Positions 63,854 to 64,000 of a stretch of 64,000 nucleotides of DNA are shown here, one piece after another. Positions within the stretch are counted from its first letter, which is position 1; every line of letters begins with the position of its first letter. A program made the position numbers and the translations under genes. This DNA comes from Lepas anatifera (taxonomy: Eukaryota; Arthropoda; Thecostraca; Lepadidae), in the NCBI GenBank assembly GCA_034440635.1, contig JAOTON010001685.1, positions 2,615,001-2,679,000 of the forward strand. The letters run 5' to 3'. The notes below the pieces were generated by a model that saw only the letters and a list, made by a program, of their open reading frames with translations, had not been told where the DNA came from and did not search any database.

Positions 63854-64000
63854 TTATATGGCGTTAATACGTCACCACTCGGCCTACCGTGCAGGCGAAC
63901 TGGTGCCACCGAGCGATTGCGACGTTCTCAAAATATAGGTTTGAACTTTGAAATCATATAAGTAAAACAGTTATGGATCTATTTTCAATTTTTCACCAAT
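63854..64000 (+). repeat. Near-identical duplicate of 59494-59640 (F 3' part)
   Basis: From TTATATGGCGTTAATACG to the window end there is, by eye, one mismatch in 147 bases (AGTAAAAC against CGTAAAAC). Other F copies are far more diverged. It begins inside the A6 hairpin and continues beyond the window. Confidence 0.9.

Overview
The window looks like gene-poor, repeat-dense nuclear DNA of a metazoan, probably an invertebrate. Arguments for this: no operons or bacterial ribosome-binding sites; almost no open frame above 150 codons; a decayed piggyBac transposase; many short non-autonomous DNA transposons with readable target-site duplications (TSDs); tRNA-derived SINEs, one with a Nin-DC-like module seen in SINEs of several invertebrate phyla; and three kinds of tandem repeat. 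I cannot name the species, and no complete protein-coding gene is visible.

Layout. 0-9 kb: densely packed TTAA-flanked MITEs (families A, B, C defined here), partly nested. 9-10.4 kb: a small TTAA element and low-information DNA. 10.46-17.84 kb: one 7.4-kb insertion with hAT-like inverted termini and a perfect 8-bp TSD. It carries a GGCGCC satellite whose core is a 375-bp higher-order repeat built from twenty ~19-bp monomers, then a GGGCCC satellite, fragments of the other families and a nested hAT MITE. 18.0-18.8 kb: piggyBac transposase relic. 19-22.5 kb: hAT MITEs, TTAA families E and F. 22.5-28 kb: mostly unique DNA with a GC-rich patch and a 126-bp in-phase tandem repeat. 28-29 kb: one intact C. 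29-34.8 kb: unique DNA, a 30-bp minisatellite and a weak exon candidate. 34.8-37.8 kb: an inverted pair of B elements and a long foldback. 38-41 kb: CpG-rich patch and unique DNA. 41.2-47.2 kb: an ~895-bp direct duplication carrying an exon-like GC-rich segment, plus another exon candidate, all on the minus strand. 48-64 kb: a second dense cluster of A, B, C and F elements, tRNA-Ser-like SINE heads, a Nin-type SINE and hAT/H-type MITEs.

How the parts fit. By hand count families A, B, C, E and F make up about 30% of the window. They share TTAA flanks, GC-rich termini (B, C and E start CCC inside the TTAA, as piggyBac elements do; A and F start CAC), a subterminal perfect palindrome whose core differs between families, and (A, B, C, F) many AGGTCA/TGACCT hexamers, the nuclear-receptor half-site. 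Five insertions of these families into other repeats show TTAA at the insertion points. The hAT-type group (CAGTGGCGGAT-like termini, 8-bp TSDs) forms the second major system and includes the giant satellite carrier. The family letters are local labels, not published names.
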